Below are positions 44,988-54,700 of a stretch of DNA of 64,000 bases, one piece after another (position 1 is the first letter of the stretch; the number at the start of each line of letters is the position of its first letter). The stretch lies in contig SAKE01000007.1 of NCBI GenBank assembly GCA_004017275.1, forward strand, positions 62,001-126,000, written 5' to 3'. This DNA comes from Mesorhizobium sp. GTDB taxonomy: Bacteria; Pseudomonadota; Alphaproteobacteria; Rhizobiales; Rhizobiaceae. Under the pieces are notes generated by a model. The model did not search any database. It was given only the letters and a program-made list of their open reading frames with translations, and was not told the origin of the DNA. The position numbers and the translations under genes are program-made.

Positions 44988-47900
44988 TCACGCTCCGGCC
45001 AGCAGGCTCGCATTGCCGCCCGCGGCGGTGGTGTCGACGCACACGGCGCGCTCATGCGCATAGGCAGCCGGGTTCAGCACCTCGCTGACCAGCGGCACGA
45101 TCGGGCCGGAGCGGTCGGCGATGACCTTGCGCACGATGCGCGCGGCCTCGGGCGTGCCCGAAAATGCGACGACGTCGACGCGCAGCGCGCGCGCTTCGAC
45201 CGGATCCGGCCGGCCGTCGATGGCGGCTAGCGGCAACCCCTTGCCGGTCAGCGCCGAAAGGGCTGCCGGCGCGCCGGGCGCCACCGCCAGCACCGCATTG
45301 CCGGCGGCGAGCGCCTGGATCGCCTGCGCGAGCAGCGTATCGCCGTCGGGTCCAAGGCAAAGCACCCGTCCGCGTGGCGACAGCGACAGCGTGTTGGCCT
45401 CGCCGGTCGGCCCGGACAGGTCGACCTGGCCGAAGTCGATGCCGGCGGCGGCACCAATGGCCGCGGCACCCTTGCCGCGTAGATGCTTCCTCAAAATGGC
45501 GATGCGGTCCGGCCGCGTCGACCAGCCGCCAAGTGTGGGATCAGGCAGATTGTCGGCAAGTTCGGTCGCCGTGACCTTATGGCCATCCTGCAAATGCGTG
45601 CCGGCCTCCGGCCCCTTGCGGAAGCGCCTGAGATAGTGCGGGCCGCCGGCCTTGGGTCCGGTGCCGGAAAGCCCCTCGCCGCCAAACGGCTGCGACCCGA
45701 CGACGGCGCCGATCTGGTTGCGATTGACGTAGATGTTGCCGGCATGGATGCCGTCGACGAAATGCTGCACGCGGCCCTCGATGCGGGTGTGCAGGCCGAA
45801 GGTCAGGCCATAGCCCTTGCGGTTGATGGCGGCGATAACCGCATCGATGTCGTCGGCGTCGAATGTGGCGACATGCAGCACCGGCCCGAACACTTCGCGC
45901 TCCATGTCCTCGATGCCCTTGACCCGGAAGACATGCGGCGCAACGAAGCGCCCCTCCTTGGGTGCTTCGAGCTTGGCAATGAGCCGGCCCTGCAGGCCCA
46001 TTTTCGTGCAGTACTCGCGGATCGAAGCCTGCGCCTCGTCGTCGATGACCGGGCCGACATCGGTCGAAATCCGCCAGGGGTCGCCAATGCTGAGTGCTTC
46101 CATGGCGCCCTTCAGCATCTCCAGCATCTTCTTCTCGACGTCCTTCTGCACATAGAGCACGCGCAGCGCCGAGCAGCGCTGGCCGGCACTCTGGAAGGCC
46201 GAGGCCAGGATGTCGCGCACCGCCTGTTCGGGCAGTGCGGTGGAATCGACGATCATGGCGTTGAGGCCGCCGGTCTCGGCGATCAGCATGGCGTCGGGCG
46301 CGGCCGTCTCGGCCAGTTGCTTCTCGATCAGCTTGGCGACCTCGGTCGAGCCGGTGAAACAGACGCCGGCAATGCGCGGATCTGATGTCAGCGGCCCGCC
46401 GACCGATGGGCCGTCTCCAGGCAGAAGCTGAATGACATCTTCCGGCACGCCGGCCTCGCGCAGCAATTCGACGGCGCGGAAGGCGATCAACGGCGTCTGC
46501 TCGGCCGGCTTTGCGATGACCGAATTGCCGGTGACAAGTGCGGCGGCGATCTGGCCGGTGAAGATGGCGAGCGGGAAATTCCACGGCGAAATGCAGACGA
46601 TGGCGCCGCGCGCTTGCGTGCCCGCCTCCGCGTTAGCCGCCTCGGAGGCGTAGTAGCGCAGGAAGTCGACGGCCTCGCGCACTTCGGCGACGCCGTCGGC
46701 CAGCGATTTGCCGGCTTCGCGGGTGGCGAGCGCGAAGAACTCGACCGCATTGGCTTCGTAGAGATCGGCGGCACGGTTGAGGATCGCGGCGCGCTCGGCC
46801 ACGGGACGCTTTGCCCAGGCCGGCTGCGCTTCCACCGCAAAGCGCACGGCGGTCGTGACTTGCTTGGCAGCGGCTTCGCTGACCGTGCCGACCACTTCGG
46901 AAGGCTTTGCCGGGTTGACGATCGGACGCTGCTCGCCATAGCCGGCGGCACGCGTGATCGGCTTGGCGTGCCAGCGGTCGAGCCCGGCGAAGGCGGCCTT
47001 GGCCTTGTCGATCGCCGCCAGCGTCACCGTGTCGGTGATGTCAAATCCCCGGGAATTGCGACGGCCGGCGCCAAAAATCTGGGAAGGTCGGGCAATCGCC
47101 GGATTGGCGGCCGGACCCTGGATCTCGACCGTTTCGAGCGGATCGCGAGCGATGTCCTCCGGCTCGACGTCCTCGTCGGTCAGTTGATGCACGAAGGAGG
47201 AATTGGCGCCGTTCTCCAGCAGTCGGCGGACCAGATAGGCGAGCAGATCGGAATGCGCGCCGACCGGCGCATAGATGCGGCAGCGCGTGCCTTCGGACCG
47301 TCGCACCGTCTCGTGCAGCGCCTCGCCCATGCCGTGCAGGCGCTGGAACTCGAAGGAATCGCGATCGTCCGCCATCGACAGGATAGCAGCGACGGTGTGG
47401 GCGTTGTGGGTGGCGAATTGCGGATAGATGCGGTCGGTCATCGACAGCAGCTTTTTCGCGCAAGCAATGTAGGAGACGTCGGTGTTGGCCTTGCGGGTGA
47501 AGACGGGATAGCCCGACAGTCCGAGCGTCTGCGCCCGCTTGATCTCGGTGTCCCAATAAGCGCCCTTGACCAGCCGCACCATGATGTTGCGGTCGTATTT
47601 CCTGGCCAGCGCGTAGAGCCAGTCGATGGCGAAGGCCGCGCGTGGCCCATACGCTTGCACCACCACACCAAAGCCGTTCCAGCCGGCGAGTTCCGGCTCG
47701 GCCAGCACACGCTCGATGACGTCGAGCGACAGATCGAGACGGTCGGCTTCCTCGGCATCGATGTTGAGGCCCATACGCGAATGGCGCGCGGCAAGCGCCA
47801 GCGACAAGAGCCGCTCGGCCATGACAGGCAGCATCTCGTCCTTCTGCGCCACCTCGTAGCGCGGATGCAGCGCCGAAAGCTTGACCGAAATGCCGTGGTT

Positions 47901-48593
47901 CTGCCTGATATCAGGACCGTTGGAGCCGGAATCGAGCGACGAAATCGCGTCGGCATAGGCCTTGTGATAGCGCAAGGCGTCGGCCTCGGTGCGGGCCGCC
48001 TCGCCCAGCATGTCGAAGGAATAGAGATAACCCTTCTGCATCATCGGCCGGCCGCGCTTGACGGCTTCAGTGATGGTACGGCCAAGCACGAACTGCTCGC
48101 CCATCTCGCGCATGGCGGCGGCTACCGCCTTTCGGATCACCGGCTCGCCCAGCCGCCGTACCATCGAGCGCAGCGTGCCCTCGATGCCGCCTTCACCCTC
48201 ATCGAGGACGCGGCCGGTCAGCATCAGTGCCCAGGTCGAAGCGTTGACGAAGATGGAGCTCGAACCGCCCGAATGCGCCGACCAGTCGTGCGGCGCGATC
48301 TTGTCGGCGATGAGGTCGTCCATCGTCTCGGTGTCGGGCACGCGCAACAGTGCCTCGGCCAGGCACATCAGCGCCACGCCTTCCTTGGTGGAAAGACCGT
48401 AGGCCGAGAGGAAGACTTCCATCAGCCTTGGATCGGACGAACCGCGCACCGCCCGTACCAGGTCGGCCGCGCGGGCCGAGATCGCCTTGCGGTCTTTCCC
48501 GGACAGCCCCGTTGCTTCGGCCAGTCGCTTCACGGCCTGGTCTTCGTCGGGCAGGTAGTTGGCGCGGATCTGCTGGCGGATGGCATCAAGCAT
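44988..48593 (-). CDS. putA: Bifunctional proline dehydrogenase / glutamate semialdehyde dehydrogenase
   Basis: 1201 residues. The FAD-dependent proline dehydrogenase barrel lies in about 150-480 (VKGAYWDTEIKRAQTLGLSG, GMGEALHETV, RIYAPVGAHSDLLAYLVRRL), followed by the aldehyde dehydrogenase module about 560-1000 (ISPWNFPLAIFTGQIAAALV, GSTEVAKLIEKQLAE, catalytic Cys in SAGQRCSALRVL) and a C-terminal domain. It oxidises proline to glutamate. No N-terminal ribbon-helix-helix DNA-binding domain is seen, so it is not self-regulating; the divergent Lrp-type gene fills that role. Start at 48593 (MLDAIRQQIRANYLP); longer open frame upstream lacks homology. Confidence 0.93.
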   Translation of the reverse strand: MLDAIRQQIRANYLPDEDQAVKRLAEATGLSGKDRKAISARAADLVRAVRGSSDPRLMEVFLSAYGLSTKEGVALMCLAEALLRVPDTETMDDLIADKIAPHDWSAHSGGSSSIFVNASTWALMLTGRVLDEGEGGIEGTLRSMVRRLGEPVIRKAVAAAMREMGEQFVLGRTITEAVKRGRPMMQKGYLYSFDMLGEAARTEADALRYHKAYADAISSLDSGSNGPDIRQNHGISVKLSALHPRYEVAQKDEMLPVMAERLLSLALAARHSRMGLNIDAEEADRLDLSLDVIERVLAEPELAGWNGFGVVVQAYGPRAAFAIDWLYALARKYDRNIMVRLVKGAYWDTEIKRAQTLGLSGYPVFTRKANTDVSYIACAKKLLSMTDRIYPQFATHNAHTVAAILSMADDRDSFEFQRLHGMGEALHETVRRSEGTRCRIYAPVGAHSDLLAYLVRRLLENGANSSFVHQLTDEDVEPEDIARDPLETVEIQGPAANPAIARPSQIFGAGRRNSRGFDITDTVTLAAIDKAKAAFAGLDRWHAKPITRAAGYGEQRPIVNPAKPSEVVGTVSEAAAKQVTTAVRFAVEAQPAWAKRPVAERAAILNRAADLYEANAVEFFALATREAGKSLADGVAEVREAVDFLRYYASEAANAEAGTQARGAIVCISPWNFPLAIFTGQIAAALVTGNSVIAKPAEQTPLIAFRAVELLREAGVPEDVIQLLPGDGPSVGGPLTSDPRIAGVCFTGSTEVAKLIEKQLAETAAPDAMLIAETGGLNAMIVDSTALPEQAVRDILASAFQSAGQRCSALRVLYVQKDVEKKMLEMLKGAMEALSIGDPWRISTDVGPVIDDEAQASIREYCTKMGLQGRLIAKLEAPKEGRFVAPHVFRVKGIEDMEREVFGPVLHVATFDADDIDAVIAAINRKGYGLTFGLHTRIEGRVQHFVDGIHAGNIYVNRNQIGAVVGSQPFGGEGLSGTGPKAGGPHYLRRFRKGPEAGTHLQDGHKVTATELADNLPDPTLGGWSTRPDRIAILRKHLRGKGAAAIGAAAGIDFGQVDLSGPTGEANTLSLSPRGRVLCLGPDGDTLLAQAIQALAAGNAVLAVAPGAPAALSALTGKGLPLAAIDGRPDPVEARALRVDVVAFSGTPEAARIVRKVIADRSGPIVPLVSEVLNPAAYAHERAVCVDTTAAGGNASLLAGA

Positions 48594-48756
48594 GGCGGTC
48601 CCATGGATCGAGCAAGGGGGATCGGGCCGGCGACCACCGGACCGAATGGCGCAAGCTAACACAGGTGTGAAAATTCGGCCGGTCCGAAGAAATCGACATG
48701 GCAGGTCATTCGATCTATCATAGCGGTCCCAAGTTGGCATATGGGCTGCGCTTTCG

Positions 48757-49209
48757 ATGACAGAAGACCAATTGGACCGCATCGACAGGAATATCCTGTC
48801 GGCGCTGGCAAGCGATGGCCGGCTTTCGATGTCCGAACTGGCGGCAAAGGTCGGCCTGTCGAAAACGCCGGTGCAAGCGCGCGTGAAGCGGCTGGAGAAG
48901 GACGGCTACATCAGGGGCTACCAGGCGATCATCGACCGCGAGCGCATGGGCGAAGGCCATGTGGCCTTCGTTCAGGTGAAATTGTCCGACACCCGTTCCG
49001 CCGCGCTCGATGCTTTCAACCGGTCCGTGCAAGCCGTGCCGGAGATCGAGCAGTGCCACATGATGGCGTCGAGCTTCGACTATCTGCTCAAGGTCCGCAC
49101 CAGGGACATCGCCGCCTATCGCCGCGTCCTCGGCGAGCGCATTTCAGCCCTACCCCACGTCGCCCAGACCTCCACCTTCGTGGCGATGGAGACGGTCAAG
49201 GACCGGTAG
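48757..49209 (+). CDS. putR: Lrp/AsnC-family regulator PutR
   Basis: 150 residues: N-terminal helix-turn-helix LDRIDRNILSALASDGRLSM, SELAAKVGLSKTPVQARVKR and a C-terminal RAM ligand-binding domain (VPEIEQCHMMASSFDYLLKV, TFVAMETVK). Divergent from putA, 163 bases away, as in other alphaproteobacteria where PutR activates putA in response to proline. Confidence 0.9.
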   Translation: MTEDQLDRIDRNILSALASDGRLSMSELAAKVGLSKTPVQARVKRLEKDGYIRGYQAIIDRERMGEGHVAFVQVKLSDTRSAALDAFNRSVQAVPEIEQCHMMASSFDYLLKVRTRDIAAYRRVLGERISALPHVAQTSTFVAMETVKDR

Positions 49210-49210
49210 A

Positions 49211-50410
49211 TCACTCCGCCAGTGTCTTCAGGAACGCAACCAGCGCGGCACGCTCCCGGTCGGAAAGCTGCAGTGGATGAACCTCTGACACCCCTTCGAC
49301 GCTAGGCGCGGCCTTCGCATAGTGCGCCACCACCTCGTCGAGGGACGAAAACTGCCCGGCATGCATGTAGGGCGGCCGCGTTGCCGCCCCACGCAACGAC
49401 GGCGTTTTGTAGGCGCGGATGAGTTGCGACGCATCCTTGACCATGAAGCGCAGCTCGCCGCAGGCGCCGGCGTCGCCGTCGCGGAAGGCGCCGAGGCAGT
49501 TGAACGGGTCGGCCTCGACTTGGCGTACCGCATCGATACGGCCGCGATCTGGCGGCAGGCCTGCAACGGGCGGTACGCCGGTGTTGTGAAAACTGTTGTC
49601 GGTGAAGCGCGGGCCATCGTGACAGGTCACGCAATTGGCCTTGCCGATGAACAGTTTCAACCCAAGGATTTCTTGCTTGGAAAAGACGGCATCGCCCTCC
49701 GGCTCGGCACCGGTGGCGAGATCCAGCGCAAAACGATCGAAGCGCGTCGGCACCGGCTCGATCGAGCGTTCGAAAGCGGCGATCGCCTTGCCGATATTGG
49801 CGAAGACACCGTTGATGGCGTCGCGCTGCGCGCCGCTCATGGCGTTCCAGGCTGCCTTCTCGGCATCGCTTCCAAGCGGGCTGGCATTCAACGGCGTGGC
49901 GGAAAAGTCGGGCAGCGGACCAAAGATGCGCTCATAACGCTCGCCGAAACGCGCCTTGATGTAAAGCGCGTAGGCGGCGCGGTTTCCCGCCTGCTCCAGT
50001 GGGTTTTCGAGCGGCGTCAGCGCTTGCGCCCACAGGCTGTCGCGGCGGCCGTCCCAGAAGAACCAGGGATCGCGGGCCACGCCGGCCAGCGGCATGGTGC
50101 GCCGGTTGGTGCGGCCGACGCCGACGGCTTGCGGCAGGTCGTCCTGGAACTGGCGGTCGATCTTGTGGCAGGTCGAGCAGGACACCGTGCCGTTGCCGCT
50201 CATGCCTTGGTCGAAGAACAGCGTCGAACCGAGTGCTGCGGCTGCCGGCACGTCGGCAAAACGATTGGTGGTGTCGGGCTTGAGCGCCGGCAACGACGAC
50301 AGCGCCAGCGAGGCGATGGTCTTCTTCTCGGCGTCGGAAAAATCCGGCTTGCCGCAGCCGGCAAGGATAACGGCCACCACCAGCGCCAGAAAACACGAAA
50401 GCCGCCTCAT
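49211..50410 (-). CDS. Di-heme cytochrome c peroxidase family lipoprotein (MauG/MbnH-like)
   Basis: 399 residues. A lipobox (VILAGC, Cys19) indicates membrane anchoring. Two heme sites are visible: CSTCH at 78-82 and CVTCH in the second half, with the conserved GVARDPWFFWDGRRDSLW between them and AYKTPSLRGAATRPPYMHAG near the end. The family reduces hydrogen peroxide or oxidises protein residues. Downstream on the same strand order it is paired with the YtkA-like gene at 50418 (7-base gap). The actual substrate is unknown. Confidence 0.9.
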   Translation of the reverse strand: MRRLSCFLALVVAVILAGCGKPDFSDAEKKTIASLALSSLPALKPDTTNRFADVPAAAALGSTLFFDQGMSGNGTVSCSTCHKIDRQFQDDLPQAVGVGRTNRRTMPLAGVARDPWFFWDGRRDSLWAQALTPLENPLEQAGNRAAYALYIKARFGERYERIFGPLPDFSATPLNASPLGSDAEKAAWNAMSGAQRDAINGVFANIGKAIAAFERSIEPVPTRFDRFALDLATGAEPEGDAVFSKQEILGLKLFIGKANCVTCHDGPRFTDNSFHNTGVPPVAGLPPDRGRIDAVRQVEADPFNCLGAFRDGDAGACGELRFMVKDASQLIRAYKTPSLRGAATRPPYMHAGQFSSLDEVVAHYAKAAPSVEGVSEVHPLQLSDRERAALVAFLKTLAE

Positions 50411-50417
50411 TTCTTGC

Positions 50418-50867
50418 TCACAGCACCACGTTGAAGAGCACGGTGTCGGAGCCCGCGGCGGCCGAGATGGCGAAATGCAGCTGCCACCAGCCGCTCATGG
50501 TGAATTTCACCCCTTCGATGCGATAACGCCCGTCGCCGAGATAGTCGGTCGCCTGCGGGCTGGTCGGCAGGCCGTGACTGTGCAGCGGCATGCCGCCGGA
50601 AACCGCGATCGCCGCCCCTTCCACTGGAGCCCCTGCCTTTGTCTTTAACGTCAGCAGCCAGGATTGCAGTTCGCCCTGCCGCACAACGCCGCGTTCCGGT
50701 GCGAAGCTTGCCACGAACAACCCGGCGGCGGTGTTCTTCGTCCGCGAGACATCCGGGCCGGCAGGCTGCACTGAGCGCGGCGCCGTCAGATAGACGACCG
50801 CGAGAATGCCGACCAGCAACGCAGCCAGACCAAGACCTGCCAGAAGATAACGCCATATCGATGCCAA
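50418..50867 (-). CDS. YtkA/FixH-like membrane-anchored protein
   Basis: 149 residues from a TTG at 50867 with AGAGGA about eight bases upstream. One N-terminal membrane segment (YLLAGLGLAALLVGILAVVY) and a periplasmic immunoglobulin-like domain carrying MPLHSHGLPTSP, then GDGRYRIEGVKFTMSGWWQL. The His/Met-rich loop resembles YtkA/FixH-type domains that may bind copper. It lies just upstream of the di-heme peroxidase gene and is probably its partner. A longer frame to 50966 has no recognisable content. Confidence 0.72.
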   Translation of the reverse strand: MASIWRYLLAGLGLAALLVGILAVVYLTAPRSVQPAGPDVSRTKNTAAGLFVASFAPERGVVRQGELQSWLLTLKTKAGAPVEGAAIAVSGGMPLHSHGLPTSPQATDYLGDGRYRIEGVKFTMSGWWQLHFAISAAAGSDTVLFNVVL

Positions 50868-51018
50868 ACCGGTTCCTCTTCTGCAGACAACGCTCTGCCG
50901 GACGGATCGCATCCCGCCAGCCTGCAGGAAAACGCTCTGGCGGAAAAAACTCTGCTTGCCAAGCATGGCGCTGCCGATGGCAAAAAGCTACAGCACCGGG
51001 ATCACTGGAGGATTGCAG

Positions 51019-51939
51019 ATGGCGGGAAACGGCGTCGCCTCGATCGGCGAATGCATGCTCGAACTGTCGGGCCAGACGGGACCGAACTGGCGCATGGGTT
51101 TTGCCGGCGACACGTTCAACACGCTGTGGGCACTGCATGCGTTGAGCACTGAGCGACCGGCAACCTATGTCTCGGCCTTCGGCGACGACCCGTTCTCGCA
51201 AGGCCAGATCGATTTCTTCGCCGAAAACGGCATCGACATCGGCTCCAGCCCGATCATAGCTGGTGCGCGACCCGGCCTCTATGCCATCACGCTGACCGGC
51301 GCCGAGCGTTCCTTCACCTATTGGCGTAGCGATGCCGCGGCGCGGCAGCTCGCCTCGGACCCGGCCGCGCTGTCGAAAAGCCTGGAAAATCAGGCGTTTG
51401 TCTATTTTTCCGGAATCACTTTGGCAATTCTGGACGATGCCGCGCGCGCCACGCTGCTGGCGGCCGTCGCCAAGGCACGGGCGGCTGGTTCACTTGTCGC
51501 CTTCGACCCCAACTACCGGCCACGGCTCTGGCGCAGGCGCGAGGAAGCGCAGGCTGCGATCGTCGAAGCCCTTGCCGTCACTGACATCGCATTACCGACC
51601 TTTCCCGACGAGCAGATGCTGTTTGAGGATGCAACGCCGCAAGCGACCGCTAAGCGGATCGGGAAACTGGTTGGCGAGGTCGTCGTCAAGAATGGCGAAG
51701 CGCCGGCGCTGATCGCCAAAGGAGGAACGCTGCGCGACGTGCCGGCGATCCATGTCGCGGCTCCCGCCGATACGACGGGCGCCGGCGATTCTTTCAACGG
51801 CGGCTATCTTGCGGCTCGACTTGCCGGCCATGAGCCGCTGGAAGCCGCGCGCCGTGCCCATCGCGTTGCCGCCGCCGTGGTGCAGGTGCGCGGCGCGCTG
51901 GCGCCGTTCGAGACGTTGCGGGCCGCGTTCGAAGGCTAA
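51019..51939 (+). CDS. kdgK: PfkB-family sugar kinase (2-keto-3-deoxygluconate kinase-like)
   Basis: 306 residues. Starts MAGNGVASIGECMLELS, and carries FAGDTFNTLWAL, AFDPNYRPRLW and the anion-hole/catalytic motif DTTGAGDSFNGGYLAARLAG of the ribokinase family. The sequence around NYRPRLW is characteristic of 2-keto-3-deoxygluconate kinases. Its product would enter the Entner-Doudoroff pathway. GGAGG lies about nine bases before the ATG at 51019. It overlaps the convergent galM by four bases. Confidence 0.85.
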   Translation: MAGNGVASIGECMLELSGQTGPNWRMGFAGDTFNTLWALHALSTERPATYVSAFGDDPFSQGQIDFFAENGIDIGSSPIIAGARPGLYAITLTGAERSFTYWRSDAAARQLASDPAALSKSLENQAFVYFSGITLAILDDAARATLLAAVAKARAAGSLVAFDPNYRPRLWRRREEAQAAIVEALAVTDIALPTFPDEQMLFEDATPQATAKRIGKLVGEVVVKNGEAPALIAKGGTLRDVPAIHVAAPADTTGAGDSFNGGYLAARLAGHEPLEAARRAHRVAAAVVQVRGALAPFETLRAAFEG

Positions 51940-52958
51940 GGTAGCCGGAACCTGTATTCCGTCACGTGGTGGTAGATCGCGCCCGGCCACAATGTCGCTT
52001 GCGGGAAATAGGGCCGGTTCGGCGCATCCGGCCAAATCTGCGGCTCCAGGCAGAAGCCGCAAAAAGCCTTATGGTTCCGCCCTTCCAGCCCGGTGCGCGG
52101 CGTCACATACTGGCCGGTATAGAGCTGAACGCCCGGCTCCGTGGTCCATACTTCCATTTCGACACCGGAACTCGCCCCCTGGACCCAGGCCGCCTGCTTG
52201 AGCGGCCCGCGAGCCGAAGCAAGGCAGAAATTCTGGTCGTAAGGCAGCTGTTCGCCCTCGGTCTCCATGCGCAGCGGGCGCGCCTGGCGGAAATCGAACG
52301 GCGTGCCGTCAACCGGCTTGATCGCCCCGGTCGGGATCATGTCGCCGTCGACCGGCAGATAGGCACCGGCATTCAGCATCATCCTGTGATCGAGAATGTC
52401 TCCGGCGCCGCCATCATCCAGGTTGAAATAGGAATGCTGGGTGAGATTGCACAGCGTCGGCTCCTCGCAGGTGGCGGTCAGCTCGACGCTGAGCGTGCCA
52501 GGGATCTTCAGCCGGTAGGTGCAGGTGACGTCGAGCGCGCCGGGAAAGCCCATCGCGCCGTCGGGATCGTGCAGCGTCAGCGTGACGAAATCCCTGCCGT
52601 GCAAGGAAACCGTCCATGGCCGGTGGGAATAGCCTTGCGAGCCGCCATGCAGCGTATGCTTGCCGAGAAAGTTTTGCTCGGTCTGATAGCGATTGCCGCC
52701 AATGTTGAAGCGGCCGTCGCGAATGCGGTTGGCATAGCGGCCGACGACGGCACCGAAGAAGGCCGTATCCGTCTCGTAGTCTTCCAGCCGGTCATAGCCG
52801 AGCACCAGCGGCGCATCGTGCCCGGTCAGGCGCAGATCCTGAATGATCGCGCCCAGCCCGATGATGTTGGCGGTGATCCCGCCCCCCCTGATCGTGAAGC
52901 GACGCACCGGCTCGCCCGCCTGCGTCGTGCCGAAAACCTCGCCGTCCTTCATCGCCAT
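51936..52958 (-). CDS. galM: Aldose 1-epimerase
   Basis: 340 residues. Motifs: VVGRYANRIRDGRF, LHGGSQGYSHRPW (general acid His), QHSYFNLDDGGAGDILDH (catalytic His) and GFCLEPQIWPDAPN (catalytic Glu). The enzyme interconverts alpha and beta anomers of aldoses. Converges with the sugar kinase gene, overlapping four bases; it also sits directly upstream, on the same strand order, of gabD-side intergenic DNA, with no shared operon. Confidence 0.9.
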   Translation of the reverse strand: MAMKDGEVFGTTQAGEPVRRFTIRGGGITANIIGLGAIIQDLRLTGHDAPLVLGYDRLEDYETDTAFFGAVVGRYANRIRDGRFNIGGNRYQTEQNFLGKHTLHGGSQGYSHRPWTVSLHGRDFVTLTLHDPDGAMGFPGALDVTCTYRLKIPGTLSVELTATCEEPTLCNLTQHSYFNLDDGGAGDILDHRMMLNAGAYLPVDGDMIPTGAIKPVDGTPFDFRQARPLRMETEGEQLPYDQNFCLASARGPLKQAAWVQGASSGVEMEVWTTEPGVQLYTGQYVTPRTGLEGRNHKAFCGFCLEPQIWPDAPNRPYFPQATLWPGAIYHHVTEYRFRLP

Positions 52959-53050
52959 GCCCGTAAATGCCAGTTGATCCAGAGGAGTTCGGCTGGTTTT
53001 CCCACGAGAAATGGGCAGGCCATCGGCCTCCCTACCTCAGGGATAACCTA

Positions 53051-54508
53051 TCAGAGACCGAGGCCGCCGATGCAGACATATTTGGTATCGAGGTAATCCT
53101 CGATGCCCTGATGTCCGCCTTCCTTGCCAAGGCCGGATTCCTTGACGCCGCCGAACGGCGCTTCCGGCGTGGTGATGAGGCCTTCATTGACGCCGACCAT
53201 ACCGTATTTCAGCCCTTCCATGACGCGGAAGGCGCGGCCGAGATCGCCGGTGTAGAAATAGCAGGCGAGGCCAAATTCGGTGTCGTTGGCGAGCGCGATG
53301 GCTTCCTCTTCGGTCTCGAACTTGAACACCGGTGCGACCGGGCCAAAAATCTCTTCCTTCATGAAGCGCATCTTCGGCGTCGCATTGGCGATGACCGTCG
53401 GCTGGAAGAACGAACCGCCGAGCGCATGGCGCTTGCCGCCGGCGACGACCTTGCCGCCCTTGGAAGTGGCGTCGGCGATCAGTTCCTCGACCTTCTCGAC
53501 CGCCTTCTCGTCGATCAGCGGCCCCTGCTGCACGCCATCCTCGAGGCCGGAACCGACCTTCAGCCCGTTGCTCGCCGCGGCGAGCTTCTCGACGAACTTG
53601 TCATAGACACCAGCCTGAACCAGGAAGCGGTTGGTGCAGACGCAGGTCTGGCCGGAATTGCGATACTTGGCAGTGATCGCGCCGGCGACGGCACGCTCGA
53701 TATCGGCGTCGTCGAAAACGATGAATGGCGCGTTGCCGCCAAGCTCCATCGACACTTTCTTGACGGTGACCGACGACTTCTGGATCAGAAGCTTGCCGAC
53801 TTCGGTCGATCCGGTGAACGTGATCTTCGACACCAGTGGATTTGCGCAGATCTCGTCGCCGATCTCGCTGGCCGAACCGGTCAAGATGTTGACGACCCCC
53901 TTGGGGAAGCCGACTTCCTCGGCCAGCGCGCCCCAGGCGAGACCGGAGTAAGGCGTCTGCGAGGCGGGCTTGACCACGGCGGTGCAGCCGGCGGCGAGTG
54001 CTGGGCCGAGCTTGCGGGCCAGCATCGAGGACGGGAAGTTCCACGGCGTGATGGCGGCGATGACGCCGACCGGTTCCTTGGTCACCAGGATACGGCGATC
54101 CGCCCACGGCGAGGGCACGACGTCGCCATAGGTGCGGCGGCCTTCCTCGGCAAACCACAGTATGTAGGACGCGGCCGAGCCGATCTCGCCCTTCGATTCG
54201 AACAGCGACTTGCCCTGCTCGATGGTCAGCAGCTCGGCCAGGACATCCTGGTTGTCCATCATCGCATCATGTAGCTTGCGCAGCAGCTTCGAGCGCTCGA
54301 GTGCGGTGGTCTTGCGCCAGGTCTTGAAAGCGTCTGCGGCGGCTTCGATGGCGCGGCGGGTCTCGGCCTTGCCCGACTTCGGCACGGTGCCGATCTTGAG
54401 GCCGGTGGCCGGGTTGTTGACATCGACCGTCTGGCCGCTGTCGGCCTGCACCCATTCACCGTTGATGAGATTGGCCTGCCGCATGAAATGGCTGGTTTTC
54501 TGAAGCAT
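53051..54508 (-). CDS. gabD: NAD(P)-dependent succinate-semialdehyde dehydrogenase
   Basis: 485 residues, the usual length. Motifs: AAITPWNFPSSMLARKLGPA, FTGSTEVGKLLIQ, ELGGNAPFIVFDDADIE and the catalytic cysteine in GQTCVCTNRFLVQ, which has the second cysteine typical of GabD. Ends with EAPFGGVKESGLGKEGG. It oxidises succinate semialdehyde in GABA breakdown. GGAGG lies about eight bases before the ATG. No GABA transaminase gene is adjacent. Confidence 0.92.
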   Translation of the reverse strand: MLQKTSHFMRQANLINGEWVQADSGQTVDVNNPATGLKIGTVPKSGKAETRRAIEAAADAFKTWRKTTALERSKLLRKLHDAMMDNQDVLAELLTIEQGKSLFESKGEIGSAASYILWFAEEGRRTYGDVVPSPWADRRILVTKEPVGVIAAITPWNFPSSMLARKLGPALAAGCTAVVKPASQTPYSGLAWGALAEEVGFPKGVVNILTGSASEIGDEICANPLVSKITFTGSTEVGKLLIQKSSVTVKKVSMELGGNAPFIVFDDADIERAVAGAITAKYRNSGQTCVCTNRFLVQAGVYDKFVEKLAAASNGLKVGSGLEDGVQQGPLIDEKAVEKVEELIADATSKGGKVVAGGKRHALGGSFFQPTVIANATPKMRFMKEEIFGPVAPVFKFETEEEAIALANDTEFGLACYFYTGDLGRAFRVMEGLKYGMVGVNEGLITTPEAPFGGVKESGLGKEGGHQGIEDYLDTKYVCIGGLGL

Positions 54509-54700
54509 GGTCTATCCTCCGTTCGGCGCACTGACGGCCGGTCTGTGAAGTCTTCGGTGAGCGAGCGCCATGGACTGAAGCCGGCACGCCGGAGCCACTG
54601 CTCTTTACCTAGGGCAAGGCCCGCAAGCAATCGCAAGATGGCATATAGGGCTTGGGCCAGTGCGAGACGAGAGCAGGCTGACGTGCTTACCCCTGATGCC

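Noticed and set aside
46614..48659. 681-codon plus-strand open frame across putA
   Set aside because: Antisense to conserved PutA motifs and without any domain.
52967..54274. 435-codon plus-strand open frame across gabD
   Set aside because: Antisense to an aldehyde dehydrogenase with intact catalytic residues.
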